From Calidifonticultor sp964387355 (GTDB lineage: Bacteria > Actinomycetota > Humimicrobiia > Humimicrobiales > Humimicrobiaceae), in NCBI GenBank assembly GCA_964387355.1, contig CAYLWJ010000006.1:1-18653 (forward strand): a stretch of DNA of 18,653 nt, written 5' to 3'. A model generated the notes under the pieces. That model was not told where the DNA came from, made no database searches, and worked only from the letters and a program-made list of their open reading frames with translations. Position numbers and translations under genes: made by a program. Position 1 is the stretch's first letter; every line of letters starts with the position of its first letter. Below are positions 1 through 6,901 of this stretch, one piece after another.

Positions 1-1
1 G

Positions 2-145
2 AGAGCAGTAAAACTTGCTAGGGGTGAAGCAACCATAGAGGAATATCAGGCAATAGGTCCACTTTATATTCAAACACCAGTTGTAACAATAGAAAACGTT
101 GATGAATGGATTGCTAAAGTATCAGCAATCATGCCTAAGAAATAA
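2..145 (+). CDS. Sugar ABC transporter substrate-binding protein, C-terminal 47 residues (partial)
   Basis: The window opens inside a gene. Reading from base 2 gives an open frame of 47 codons ending in TAA at 143-145. The tail contains 'PVVTIENVDEW' followed by a short amphipathic end, the usual C-terminus of periplasmic-binding-protein type 1 sugar receptors (ribose/xylose-like), which capture sugars outside the membrane for an ABC importer. The N-terminal lobes lie outside the window, so substrate and start cannot be judged. A strong hairpin terminator 45 bases downstream marks the end of this transcription unit, so the gene is not part of the next operon. The family call rests on the C-terminal pattern only. 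Confidence 0.6.
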   Translation, partial: RAVKLARGEATIEEYQAIGPLYIQTPVVTIENVDEWIAKVSAIMPKK

Positions 146-189
146 AAAGAGTAAAAAAGTAGATAAATTAAAATAAAGTAACTATATAA

Positions 190-229
190 AAAAACATTAG
201 CCTAATAATATTATTAGGCTAATGTTTTT
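190..229 (+). terminator. Intrinsic (probably bidirectional) terminator
   Basis: Bases 190-209 and 210-229 are a perfect 20-base inverted repeat whose core is CATTAGCCTAATAAT. It folds to a long stem with a minimal loop, ends in a T run on the plus strand and has an A run before it, so it can act on both strands. It sits just after the sugar-binding protein gene and before the gene starting at 280. Confidence 0.85.
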
Positions 230-279
230 AAAAAAATAGTTAAAAATACCTAAAATAACTTTTAAAGGGTTAAAAGGGT

Positions 280-933
280 TTGAAATTATCTAATTCAAAA
301 ATATTAACAATTATTATTTACATTGTTTCAATAATAGCATTTTTTTTTATCATTATTCAACTATTAAGCAATGATAAAACACAAATTGGTGCAGTCCAAA
401 AAATTTATGACAGTGATTTAGAAAATGTTATAAATAAAATTTATTATTCTATCGACTATGGAAATTTTGATGTTCTATCAAGCTATGCATTAGAAGGTAG
501 ATGGCTTCCTGCAGGAATACAAAATAATAAGAAATTTTATACTTTAAATGGTCTGGTAAGTAAAGAGGATTTTATTAATTATGCAGTTAAAGATTATGGA
601 GAAAATGGCTGGCGATTAAAATTTACTTCATTAGAAATTAAGGATATTAATAAAATTGATAAGGAGAAATTTTTAGAAGATTTTTTACCAGAATACGAAA
701 TAATAAAATTTATTAAATTTGATATAAATAAAAATCCTGTTTATTTAGCGAATATAAAAGGTTTTATTGTTGGCAGTTGCTCTATAACAGATTGGGAAAA
801 AAAATTACCTATGTTATGGGTAAATACAGGATGGAAAGTAATTGTTAGTGGAACTCCGGATGATTTAAGACTTATTCATAGAGACCAATGGTTTGCAAAT
901 ATAAATTTTAAAATTATACAAAGCGATGGTTAA
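280..933 (+). CDS. Membrane-anchored protein of unknown function, first gene of the Se/S operon
   Basis: A 217-residue protein starting with TTG. An AAAGGG ribosome-binding site at 264-269, ten bases upstream, supports this start. Residues about 8-29 form one strongly hydrophobic segment (uncleaved anchor or signal peptide). The rest is soluble, with alternating charged and aromatic residues and a C-terminal 'TGWKVIVSG' segment that loosely recalls NTF2/SnoaL-like folds; I do not recognise a family. Its stop overlaps the start of the cysteine desulfurase gene by 8 bases, and that gene has no ribosome-binding site of its own, so the two are probably translationally coupled. The context suggests a role in selenium or sulfur handling at the outer face of the membrane, but this is guilt by association only. 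Confidence 0.75.
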   Translation: MKLSNSKILTIIIYIVSIIAFFFIIIQLLSNDKTQIGAVQKIYDSDLENVINKIYYSIDYGNFDVLSSYALEGRWLPAGIQNNKKFYTLNGLVSKEDFINYAVKDYGENGWRLKFTSLEIKDINKIDKEKFLEDFLPEYEIIKFIKFDINKNPVYLANIKGFIVGSCSITDWEKKLPMLWVNTGWKVIVSGTPDDLRLIHRDQWFANINFKIIQSDG

Positions 934-2104
934 TAGATTAAAAAATGAAAAAATAGTATATTTTGATAATAGTGCGACCTCATGGCCTAAACCTAAACAA
1001 GTTTTAGATTCTATGAAATTTTTTATTGAAAAAGTTGGAGGAAGTCCTGGTAGGTCGGGTCATAGAATGTCTATTAATGCCAGCAGATTAATAGAAGAGG
1101 CAAGGGAGTCAGTTTGTAAATTGTTTAATTTTTCTGAAACTTCTAATGTAATTTTTACAAAAAACGCTACAGAAGCCCTAAATATTTGTATATTTAGTTT
1201 GCTAAAAGATGGCGGAAATGTAATTACTAGTTCAATGGAGCATAACTCTGTAATGCGTCCAATTAGATATCTTGAAAAACAAGGAGTTTCTGTTTCCATA
1301 GCTAAATGTTCTTCTGATGGTATTCTTGATCCAGAAGAAGTTTTTAAACAAGTTAAAGTTAATACAAAGTTAATAGTTTTAACTCATGCATCAAATGTTA
1401 CTGGTACAATATTTCCGATAGAAGAAATAGCCTTAGGGGCAAAAGAAAGAAATATTCCTTTAGTAATTGATTGTGCGCAAACTGCAGGCGTTGTACCTTT
1501 GAATTTAAATTTAGATGAGTATGAAAATTGTGTAGTAGTTTTTACTGGACATAAAAGTTTATTTGGACCTACAGGTACAGGCGGTATGTGTGTAGGAGGT
1601 AAAATTAGATTGAGTCCTTTAATTTATGGTGGTACTGGAAGTAAATCTGATGAAGATATACAGCCTGATTTTCTACCAGATAGCCTTGAAAGTGGTACAC
1701 TTAATGTAACAGGTATAATCGGTCTAAAAGCAGGGATTGACTTCATTTTAAAAATTGGCCTTGATAGTATTAGGGAACATGAAAAAAGATTGGTTGAATT
1801 ATTTATAGAGAACATTAGAAATTTAAAAGAGATCAAAGTTTATGGTTCATTGGATACTAATAATAAAATTGGAATTGTGTCTTTCAATATCGAAAATGAA
1901 ATGCCATCAAAAATAGGATTATTATTAGATTCAAAATATGGGATTATGTGTAGAGTAGGCTTACATTGCAATCCCAATGCACATAAAACAATAGGCACTT
2001 TTCCAAACGGTACAATAAGGTTTAGTTTTTCTTATTTTAATAGTATGGGTCAAGTAAAATATGCAATAAAGTCAGTTAAAGAATTAATAAAATTATTGAA
2101 ATAA
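926..2104 (+). CDS. Class V aminotransferase-fold cysteine desulfurase / selenocysteine lyase-like enzyme
   Basis: A 392-residue PLP enzyme predicted to remove sulfur (or selenium) from cysteine (or selenocysteine) and hold it as a persulfide or perselenide. Visible family marks are 'YFDNSATSWPKP' at the N-terminus, His106 in 'MEHNSV' stacking on PLP, Asp182 in 'IDCAQT', the PLP lysine Lys210 in 'TGHKSLFGP', and catalytic Cys348 in 'GLHCNPNAH'. The length is normal for the SufS/CsdA-like subgroup that commonly neighbours DUF3343 and YedE genes (TIGR01977-type). The start overlaps the upstream gene by 8 bases. The downstream genes supply a small carrier-like protein and a transporter, so its product sulfur or selenium may be passed along this set. 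No selD, selA or selB is in the window, so selenium rather than sulfur is inferred from known family neighbourhoods. Confidence 0.9.
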   Translation: MVNRLKNEKIVYFDNSATSWPKPKQVLDSMKFFIEKVGGSPGRSGHRMSINASRLIEEARESVCKLFNFSETSNVIFTKNATEALNICIFSLLKDGGNVITSSMEHNSVMRPIRYLEKQGVSVSIAKCSSDGILDPEEVFKQVKVNTKLIVLTHASNVTGTIFPIEEIALGAKERNIPLVIDCAQTAGVVPLNLNLDEYENCVVVFTGHKSLFGPTGTGGMCVGGKIRLSPLIYGGTGSKSDEDIQPDFLPDSLESGTLNVTGIIGLKAGIDFILKIGLDSIREHEKRLVELFIENIRNLKEIKVYGSLDTNNKIGIVSFNIENEMPSKIGLLLDSKYGIMCRVGLHCNPNAHKTIGTFPNGTIRFSFSYFNSMGQVKYAIKSVKELIKLLK

Positions 2105-2131
2105 ATTTAAATGTTGCAATTTTTTTAAAAA

Positions 2132-2377
2132 ATGGATGGAGTTATAACTTTTTTTTCATCTCAACAGGTAATGAAAGCTGAAAAAATCTTTAAGAAAAAT
2201 AACTTAAAGGTAACCATCATTCCTGGGCCAAGGGAGATTAGTCCAAATTGTGGAGTTGCTTTGTGTTTTAATTATAGTGAATTAGAACAAGTTAATAAAA
2301 TAATAAAAGAAAATAATATAATTTATGAAGCTATTCATTATTATCCCCAAATAAAAACAATATCAAAATGGTTATAA
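2132..2377 (+). CDS. DUF3343 putative Se/S carrier protein
   Basis: An 81-residue protein matching the DUF3343 family (Pfam 'putative Se/S carrier protein-like'). It begins with a short strand 'VITFFSSQQVMKAEK', typical of the family, and has the conserved proline-rich turn 'IPGPREISPNCG', whose cysteine is the likely chalcogen-binding residue, followed by a ferredoxin-like end. It lies 27 bases after the cysteine desulfurase and 25 before the transporter, as in known selenium-utilisation clusters. The ribosome-binding site is poor; the ATG at 2132 is chosen because it gives the standard family N-terminus. The expected role is to accept sulfur or selenium from the desulfurase; this has not been shown biochemically for the family as far as I know. 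Confidence 0.85.
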   Translation: MDGVITFFSSQQVMKAEKIFKKNNLKVTIIPGPREISPNCGVALCFNYSELEQVNKIIKENNIIYEAIHYYPQIKTISKWL

Positions 2378-2402
2378 AAAATGATTAGGATAAAAAATAA
2401 TT

Positions 2403-2882
2403 ATGAATAAAGTGAGTAAAATTAAAAAAATATTTTATAATCCAATTTTTTTTGGAATTGTTGCTGGGATTGTTGCTGTTTTAGCCCAGCCAATTTTTAA
2501 GATACAACCACCATCAGCCTATGGGCTTTGTACTGTTTGCCATGGGAGAGATTTGATCAATTGGTTTAGTGTAAAAATTTTTAAATTTGAAATGGAGTCG
2601 GCAGTTGTATCTATTAATTATCCTTTACTTACAACGGTTGGTTTAATAGTAGGTGCACTTATATCATCAAAGTTAAATAAAGAATTTAAAGTTTTGCATG
2701 TTGAAAGTTTAATTAAGATGTTTTTTCTTGGTTTAGTTGTTTCAATTTTTGGTTTAATTATTATGAGTTGCCCTACTCGGTTGTTTTTAAGATTTGCATA
2801 TTCTGATCCATTTGCGCTTATAGCTATTTTTGGCCTTATAATTGGCATTGGAGTTGGCAGTATTATTATAAAAAGATTTTAG
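2403..2882 (+). CDS. YeeE/YedE-family transporter, N-terminal half protein
   Basis: A 159-residue membrane protein with about four hydrophobic segments. It carries the YedE-type signature 'PPSAYGLCTVCHGRDLINW' (Cys43 and Cys46 as CxxC) and a second conserved cysteine in 'MSCPTRLFLR' (Cys123). The YeeE/YedE family includes the thiosulfate transporter TsuA and putative selenium transporters in which conserved cysteines line the path of the ion. In many relatives the two halves form one protein of about 350 residues; here the second half is a separate gene 15 bases downstream, so the two products presumably assemble together. Start ATG at 2403, with a weak AGGA upstream. Confidence 0.8.
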   Translation: MNKVSKIKKIFYNPIFFGIVAGIVAVLAQPIFKIQPPSAYGLCTVCHGRDLINWFSVKIFKFEMESAVVSINYPLLTTVGLIVGALISSKLNKEFKVLHVESLIKMFFLGLVVSIFGLIIMSCPTRLFLRFAYSDPFALIAIFGLIIGIGVGSIIIKRF

Positions 2883-2897
2883 AATGAAAGTTTTAAA

Positions 2898-3353
2898 ATG
2901 ATTTTAATAATTGGGAGTTTAATTGTTGGTTTAATAATTGGTTTTTTAGGTCAAAGATCGAGAATGTGTTTTATTGGAGGTTTTAGGGATTTTTTTATTG
3001 TTAAAGATAAAGAACTTTTAAAAGGCATAATCTCTTTTTTTGCATCCGCATGGCTGTGTATACAGATTTTATTTTTAATAAGCAAATTATCCGAAAAATT
3101 TCAAATATTTAATTTAAAAAATGTAGTTTATCCAGGGTTTATAAGTGCAATATTAAGTAAATTTGGATTAATAAGTTTAATTGGCGGTTTTGGTCTTGGT
3201 TTATTTTCAACTTTATCTGGTGCATGTCCAATGAGACATCATGTTTTAGCTGGCCAAGGTAGAGTTGATTCTATAGTTTATTTATTAGGATTTTATACTG
3301 GCATAATTATTTATTATGTTTTTTTAATAAAATTTATTTCTATATATCTTTAA
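2898..3353 (+). CDS. YeeE/YedE-family transporter, C-terminal half protein
   Basis: A 151-residue membrane protein, the partner half of the preceding gene. It shows the second family signature 'GQRSRMCFIGGFRDF' (Cys24) and 'LSGACPMRHHVLAGQGR' (Cys110), with roughly four membrane spans. It is predicted to move a selenium or sulfur oxyanion across the cytoplasmic membrane in complex with the N-terminal half protein. It is the last gene of the plus-strand operon; no clear hairpin terminator follows. There is no strong ribosome-binding site, and translation may depend on the preceding gene. The split-gene form exists elsewhere in this superfamily, so it is not by itself evidence of a frameshift: the first half ends with an ordinary stop and the second starts with its own ATG. 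Confidence 0.8.
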   Translation: MILIIGSLIVGLIIGFLGQRSRMCFIGGFRDFFIVKDKELLKGIISFFASAWLCIQILFLISKLSEKFQIFNLKNVVYPGFISAILSKFGLISLIGGFGLGLFSTLSGACPMRHHVLAGQGRVDSIVYLLGFYTGIIIYYVFLIKFISIYL

Positions 3354-3479
3354 AATAAATAAATTAATTTTTAACTAATTTTTCTATTAAGTTAAGCTTC
3401 AGAATTTGTTTAAATTTTTAAGATAATTTTACATAAAATACAAGCTACAAAAATATTTATAATTATACTAATATAAATT

Positions 3480-3578
3480 TTATTCTTTTTTATAAAATAT
3501 AAATTGAAATATTATTGCAAGAATTAAAATAATCATGCCTGCAGAAATTCCTGCTATACTAAATATACTGTAACTCAT
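3480..3578 (-). CDS. Small single-span membrane protein (32 residues)
   Basis: A short minus-strand gene. A strong ribosome-binding site GGAGGG (3584-3589) lies five bases before the ATG at 3578-3576. The product begins MSYSIFSIAGISAG, continues as one unbroken hydrophobic helix (about residues 5-28) and ends in a positively charged YKKE tail before TAA, predicting a bitopic protein with a cytoplasmic C-terminus. It lies 226 bases beyond the 3' end of the MgtA-type ATPase gene on the same strand. Several transport ATPases have tiny membrane partners (KdpF for Kdp, MgtS and MgtR for MgtA/MgtC in enterics), so a regulatory or stabilising subunit is conceivable. I see no clear sequence match to those, and the size of the gap allows its own promoter. 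Confidence 0.6.
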   Translation of the reverse strand: MSYSIFSIAGISAGMIILILAIIFQFIFYKKE

Positions 3579-3772
3579 GTAAGCCCTCCAATTTATCATT
3601 AACTATTATAAATTATTTTAGATATAAATTATAATTGTAGTCATAATTATAATTGTAATCATAATTATAAAGATAAATAATAAATATAAATATTAAATAT
3701 AAATATATATATCTTTACTTATTAAATATCTTTCACTTGTATTGAACTTATATTAAAATTTTTAAAATTTTT

Positions 3773-3818
3773 TCAATCATAAGAGAGATCAATCATAATA
3801 TAAGTCAATCATAAGAGA
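3773..3818. repeat. Three 16-bp-period tandem repeats across the ATPase stop codon
   Basis: TCAATCATAAGAGA occurs at 3773-3786 and 3805-3818, with a variant TCAATCATAATATA at 3789-3802. The copies are spaced 16 bases apart. The innermost copy encodes the last residues and the stop of the ATPase, so the 3' end of that gene has been duplicated outward. Confidence 0.8.
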
Positions 3819-6096
3819 ATTTCTTATTAAATAATACCTTTACAAATTGGACTGATATTAAATACGCAATAACAAGGGCAAATATTATACCAATAAAATA
3901 TAAAGGCAGTTTTTCAAAACCAAAGAATTTTCCGACAATTGAATATACAATTAAATATGCTAATCCTACGATACTAAAAGCGCTAATTAAAAGAAGTTTG
4001 CTTGGCTTACTTTGTGAAAAAGGCAAAAATATACTTGCTATGGTCGGGCTTATCATGTTGCCGAAATTTGAACTTGAGCCCATTCTTATATATTTAATGA
4101 TATTTCCAAAAACTTTTCTTCCTTCAATAACACCTTCTTCAAGTGCTGTCAAATCCTTTTCTAAAAGAATAATATCTGCTGTTTCTTTTGCTATATCTGC
4201 AGCATTATTTACAGAAATTCCAACATCTGCAGCTTTTAACGCTGGTGCATCATTTATACCATCACCTAAAAAACCAACTACATTTCCACAATCCTGAAGT
4301 ACTTTTATAATTCTTTCTTTTTGGAGCGGTGTAAGCCTTGTAAATAAAGTATTATTTATAGCAGCTTCTTGGAGTTCTTTATCATTTAGACTGTCAATTA
4401 TTTCTCCAGAAATTATTCCTTTGACTTTTAACTCGACAAAATCACAGATGTTTTTTGCAACTAATGCATTATCACCTGTTAAGATTTTCAGCTCAATATT
4501 TAAGCTTTTTAGTTTTTGTATTGTTTCTTTTACGCCGGGTTTTGGAGGGTCTAAAAATGCTACATATCCTTTTAAGACTAAATTTTTTTCATCATCTTTA
4601 GTATAAGTTTCTTTTAAATCTTTTATTTCCTTATAAGCTAAGGCTACAGTTCTAAAACCTGAGCTATTAATTTTTGTTATTTGTTTTTTTAAATTGTTAA
4701 TAATTGAATCGTTAATTTTTTTTATTTTACCGTCTAATTCAAAGTGAGTGCAGCGCTTCATTATTTCTTCAGGTCGTCCTTTTGTTATAAGGAGATGGGT
4801 TCCATTTTTTGAAACAATTATTGACATTACTTTTCTAATAAAATCAAATGGTATTTCATCAATTTTTTTATATTTAGTTGAAATCTGCTCTGTTAGCTCT
4901 TCATGGTCAAGAATTGCCCTGTCAAGTATGTTTTTCAAGCCTGTTTGGTAGTAACTGTTAATATAAGCTAGCTCTAAAACTTCTTCATTTTCATCTCCAT
5001 TAAGGTCACAGTGCCTTTCAAGTATAATTTTATCAAGTGTTAAGGTGCCTGTTTTATCAGTGCATAATATATTGATAGCTCCAAAATTTTGTATTGAATT
5101 TAATCTCTTTACAATAACTTTTTTACGAGACATTTGCATTGCGCCTTTTGAAAGGTTTAAAGCAATTAACATTGGAAGCATTTCTGGCGTTAAGCCAACT
5201 GCTACTGCAACTGCAAACAAAAGTGCTTCAATAATATTTTTCTTAAATACTGCATTTATCACAAAAATGGAAAAAACCATTATCAGCATAAGTCTTAACA
5301 TAAGCCATACATATTTTTTAATGCCTTTATCAAAGTTAGTTTCAGGACCTTTTTTTGCAAGTTTTTGAGAAATTTCACCAAATTGCGTCTGCTTTCCTGT
5401 TTTAATTACAACTGCTATTGCAGTTCCAGTAACTACACTTGTGCCCATAAATAATAAGTTTGGAATTTCTGTAATATTTAAAGCATTTAGTAGTACCGTT
5501 TTTTGTTTTTTTCCAGAACCTGAAATGTTTCTAGAACCTGGAATGTATAAATTATAATTATTGACTTGTTCATTACTTGAATTGGTTGGTATTGCATTTT
5601 TTTCAACAGGATAGGATTCGCCAGTTAGTGAAGATTGATTAATTCCATTATAAGAGGTGCCAAACTCTTCCAATAGCTCATTGATTGACTTTTGGGAGTA
5701 CTGTTTATACTGATTAATTTTTGAAAAGTTGATTTTTGAAGTACTGCTAATTTTACCGACAGCGCTGATCTTACCGATAGTTCTATTAGTAATGCTATTG
5801 GTATTAGTATTGTTATTGGTGTTGTTATTAATATTACTGTTGGTGTTGCTATTGGTGTTGCTGTTAGCATTGACACTAGTATTACTACTAGTATTACTAC
5901 TGGTGTTACTACTGATGTTACTACTAGTGTTACTATTAACATTGCTACTGATATTTCTAACTGTATCACTAACTGTTTTACTAACGGTATCACTAGGACT
6001 GACTTTGTTTGTGCTATAGGCATCATTATTAGACTCAACAGTATTATTAACAATGGTTTTAGTGTTTTTCTTTCCGCTTCTGTTTCCAATTTTCAA
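3805..6096 (-). CDS. mgtA: MgtA-type Mg2+ P-type ATPase lacking TM1-2/actuator block and M6-M8
   Basis: I start this at the TTG at 6096-6094 (763 residues) because a perfect AAAGGAGGT lies five bases upstream; an ATG further out would add 17 unlikely residues. The catalytic parts match class IIIB magnesium importers (MgtA/MgtB): TGES (158-161), PEMLP in M4 (304-308), the phosphorylation loop DKTGTLT (347 on), IDEIPFDF in the nucleotide domain, LTGD, and GDGINDAPAL. Against the normal ~900-residue protein, two blocks are missing in frame. The N-terminal 'FGTSYNGINQ' runs directly into 'SSLTGES', losing TM1, TM2 and most of the actuator domain. Near the end, M5 'IFLPF' runs directly into 'SQSKPSK', losing M6-M8. 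A Ser/Asn/Thr-rich tract forms most of residues 20-110, and another insert of about 35 residues follows the TGES region. KGR replaces the usual KGA in the nucleotide domain. ATP binding may remain, but Mg2+ transport is doubtful. Natural decay, a repurposed protein and a misassembly are all possible. Confidence 0.8.
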   Translation of the reverse strand: MKIGNRSGKKNTKTIVNNTVESNNDAYSTNKVSPSDTVSKTVSDTVRNISSNVNSNTSSNISSNTSSNTSSNTSVNANSNTNSNTNSNINNNTNNNTNTNSITNRTIGKISAVGKISSTSKINFSKINQYKQYSQKSINELLEEFGTSYNGINQSSLTGESYPVEKNAIPTNSSNEQVNNYNLYIPGSRNISGSGKKQKTVLLNALNITEIPNLLFMGTSVVTGTAIAVVIKTGKQTQFGEISQKLAKKGPETNFDKGIKKYVWLMLRLMLIMVFSIFVINAVFKKNIIEALLFAVAVAVGLTPEMLPMLIALNLSKGAMQMSRKKVIVKRLNSIQNFGAINILCTDKTGTLTLDKIILERHCDLNGDENEEVLELAYINSYYQTGLKNILDRAILDHEELTEQISTKYKKIDEIPFDFIRKVMSIIVSKNGTHLLITKGRPEEIMKRCTHFELDGKIKKINDSIINNLKKQITKINSSGFRTVALAYKEIKDLKETYTKDDEKNLVLKGYVAFLDPPKPGVKETIQKLKSLNIELKILTGDNALVAKNICDFVELKVKGIISGEIIDSLNDKELQEAAINNTLFTRLTPLQKERIIKVLQDCGNVVGFLGDGINDAPALKAADVGISVNNAADIAKETADIILLEKDLTALEEGVIEGRKVFGNIIKYIRMGSSSNFGNMISPTIASIFLPFSQSKPSKLLLISAFSIVGLAYLIVYSIVGKFFGFEKLPLYFIGIIFALVIAYLISVQFVKVLFNKKFSYD
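5788..5958 (-). repeat. Degenerate trinucleotide tract encoding Ser/Asn/Thr run
   Basis: About 170 bases of degenerate (A/G)(A/C)(T/C)-type codons on the minus strand encode an almost pure Asn/Ser/Thr stretch in the N-terminal part of the ATPase, with units such as 'SNTSSNTSSNT' and 'NSNTNSNTN'. The opposite strand reads as an equally artificial Leu/Val repeat. The unit length wanders between 9 and 18 bases, as expected of a slippage-prone minisatellite. Confidence 0.85.
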
Positions 6097-6100
6097 TGGC

Positions 6101-6109
6101 ACCTCCTTT
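6101..6109 (-). promoter_or_regulatory. Ribosome-binding site that fixes the ATPase start
   Basis: AAAGGAGGT on the minus strand, five bases before a TTG codon at 6096-6094. The next upstream in-frame ATG (6147) has only AAAAGG before it, so translation most likely begins at the TTG, giving MKIGNRSGKKN as the N-terminus. Confidence 0.75.
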
Positions 6110-6258
6110 AAAAATAAATAGTCTGCTAAACAGCAAAAAACATACACTGCCTTTTAAAAAAATAAAAGTGCTTTAATTTTAATATTTGTTTTTTAATTGT
6201 TGATTTTATATAACTTTATTATCTTATTCTTAAAAATATTTTGATTTTTTTGGGTTTT

Positions 6259-6556
6259 AAATGAGCAGCTATATTTATAATAAAGTTGGTTTGGTTTGTA
6301 ATTGGATTTGGAGGTTTATATGAAGAAATATATTTAAGTTTTTAAGAGTATAAATAGTATAATTTATTTTACTGTTAGTTTAGCATTAGTTTGGTTACTA
6401 TTAGTTTTGATACTATTTGTTTGGTTAATTTTATTTAAAATGTTTGTTATCTTAAAATACAAAAATAAACAAAATTTTAATTTTATTTTAAAGTATTTTA
6501 TGTTTTCCAAATCCAACTATAAAGAAAAATAAACCCAAAACTAGAATTGCTCATTT
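6259..6556. mobile_element. Possible MITE-like element bounded by imperfect inverted repeats
   Basis: The left arm (6259-6312) begins AAATGAGCA and ends TTGGATTTGGA. The right arm (6506-6556), read on the other strand, begins AAATGAGCA and ends TTGGATTTGGA, with 34 and 31 bases between the two words. The interior, nearly 200 bases, is filled by a small hydrophobic frame whose ribosome-binding site lies at the inner end of the left arm. No transposase and no clear target-site duplication were seen. It may be a non-autonomous element, or an inverted duplication of regulatory sequence. Confidence 0.4.
6320..6532 (+). pseudogene. Small membrane-protein frame interrupted by a stop at codon 6
   Basis: GGAGG at 6310-6314 lies five bases before ATG 6320. 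The frame reads MKKYI, meets TAA at 6335-6337, then stays open for 64 more codons to TAA at 6530-6532. The part after the stop has about 25 continuous hydrophobic residues (LALVWLLLVLILFVWLILF) followed by a Lys/Asn-rich tail, like a small bitopic membrane protein. A nonsense mutation, a 5-residue leader peptide, or chance are all possible; T-rich DNA readily encodes hydrophobic stretches, so confidence is low. Confidence 0.3.
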
Positions 6557-6874
6557 CAATATTTAATTTTCTTTGCAAGACACCGGTACTAATATTACCA
6601 ACCCCTTTCTTTAGAAAATTTCTATTAGATTATGATATTATTATTATGATACTTAGTATAATTATCATTTTATAATTATCATTTAGCATTGTGATCAATT
6701 ACAGTAGCTAACTTAATTTAAAATAAAAATTTATAAAAATCAATAATTTTTTAAAGCTATGTTTAAGTTATGTTTAAATTTTTTAATTTTACTATCATTC
6801 TTTAAATTATTTATTTAATTTGATATATTTATTATGATTAAATTATACTTAAATTATGTGCAATTATGTAATTA

Positions 6875-6901
6875 TTGTATTTTGTTGGAATTTGATATAA
6901 T
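6875..6901 (+). promoter_or_regulatory. Candidate promoter for ssrA (extended -10)
   Basis: A perfect TATAAT at 6896-6901 preceded by TGA (extended -10, TGnTATAAT), with a poor -35 TTGTAT at 6875-6880 and a 15-base spacer. Transcription would begin near 6908, leaving a leader of about 130 bases to be trimmed (RNase P) to the mature tmRNA 5' end. Confidence 0.4.

Noticed and set aside
2882..2898. Frameshift splitting one YedE gene
   Set aside because: The two halves have separate stops and starts and family signatures at the expected ends; split forms are known in this superfamily.
5729..6019. Plus-strand Leu/Val-rich frame of 96 codons
   Set aside because: It is the complement of the Ser/Asn/Thr repeat in the ATPase gene; the Leu/Val composition follows from the repeat, and it has no ribosome-binding site.
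5625..6089. Second minus-strand frame of 154 codons overlapping the ATPase N-terminus
   Set aside because: It comes from the same repeat read one base off; it does not restore any known ATPase N-terminal sequence.
6150..6700. M-box magnesium riboswitch ahead of the ATPase gene
   Set aside because: None of its conserved sequence elements is visible on the minus strand.
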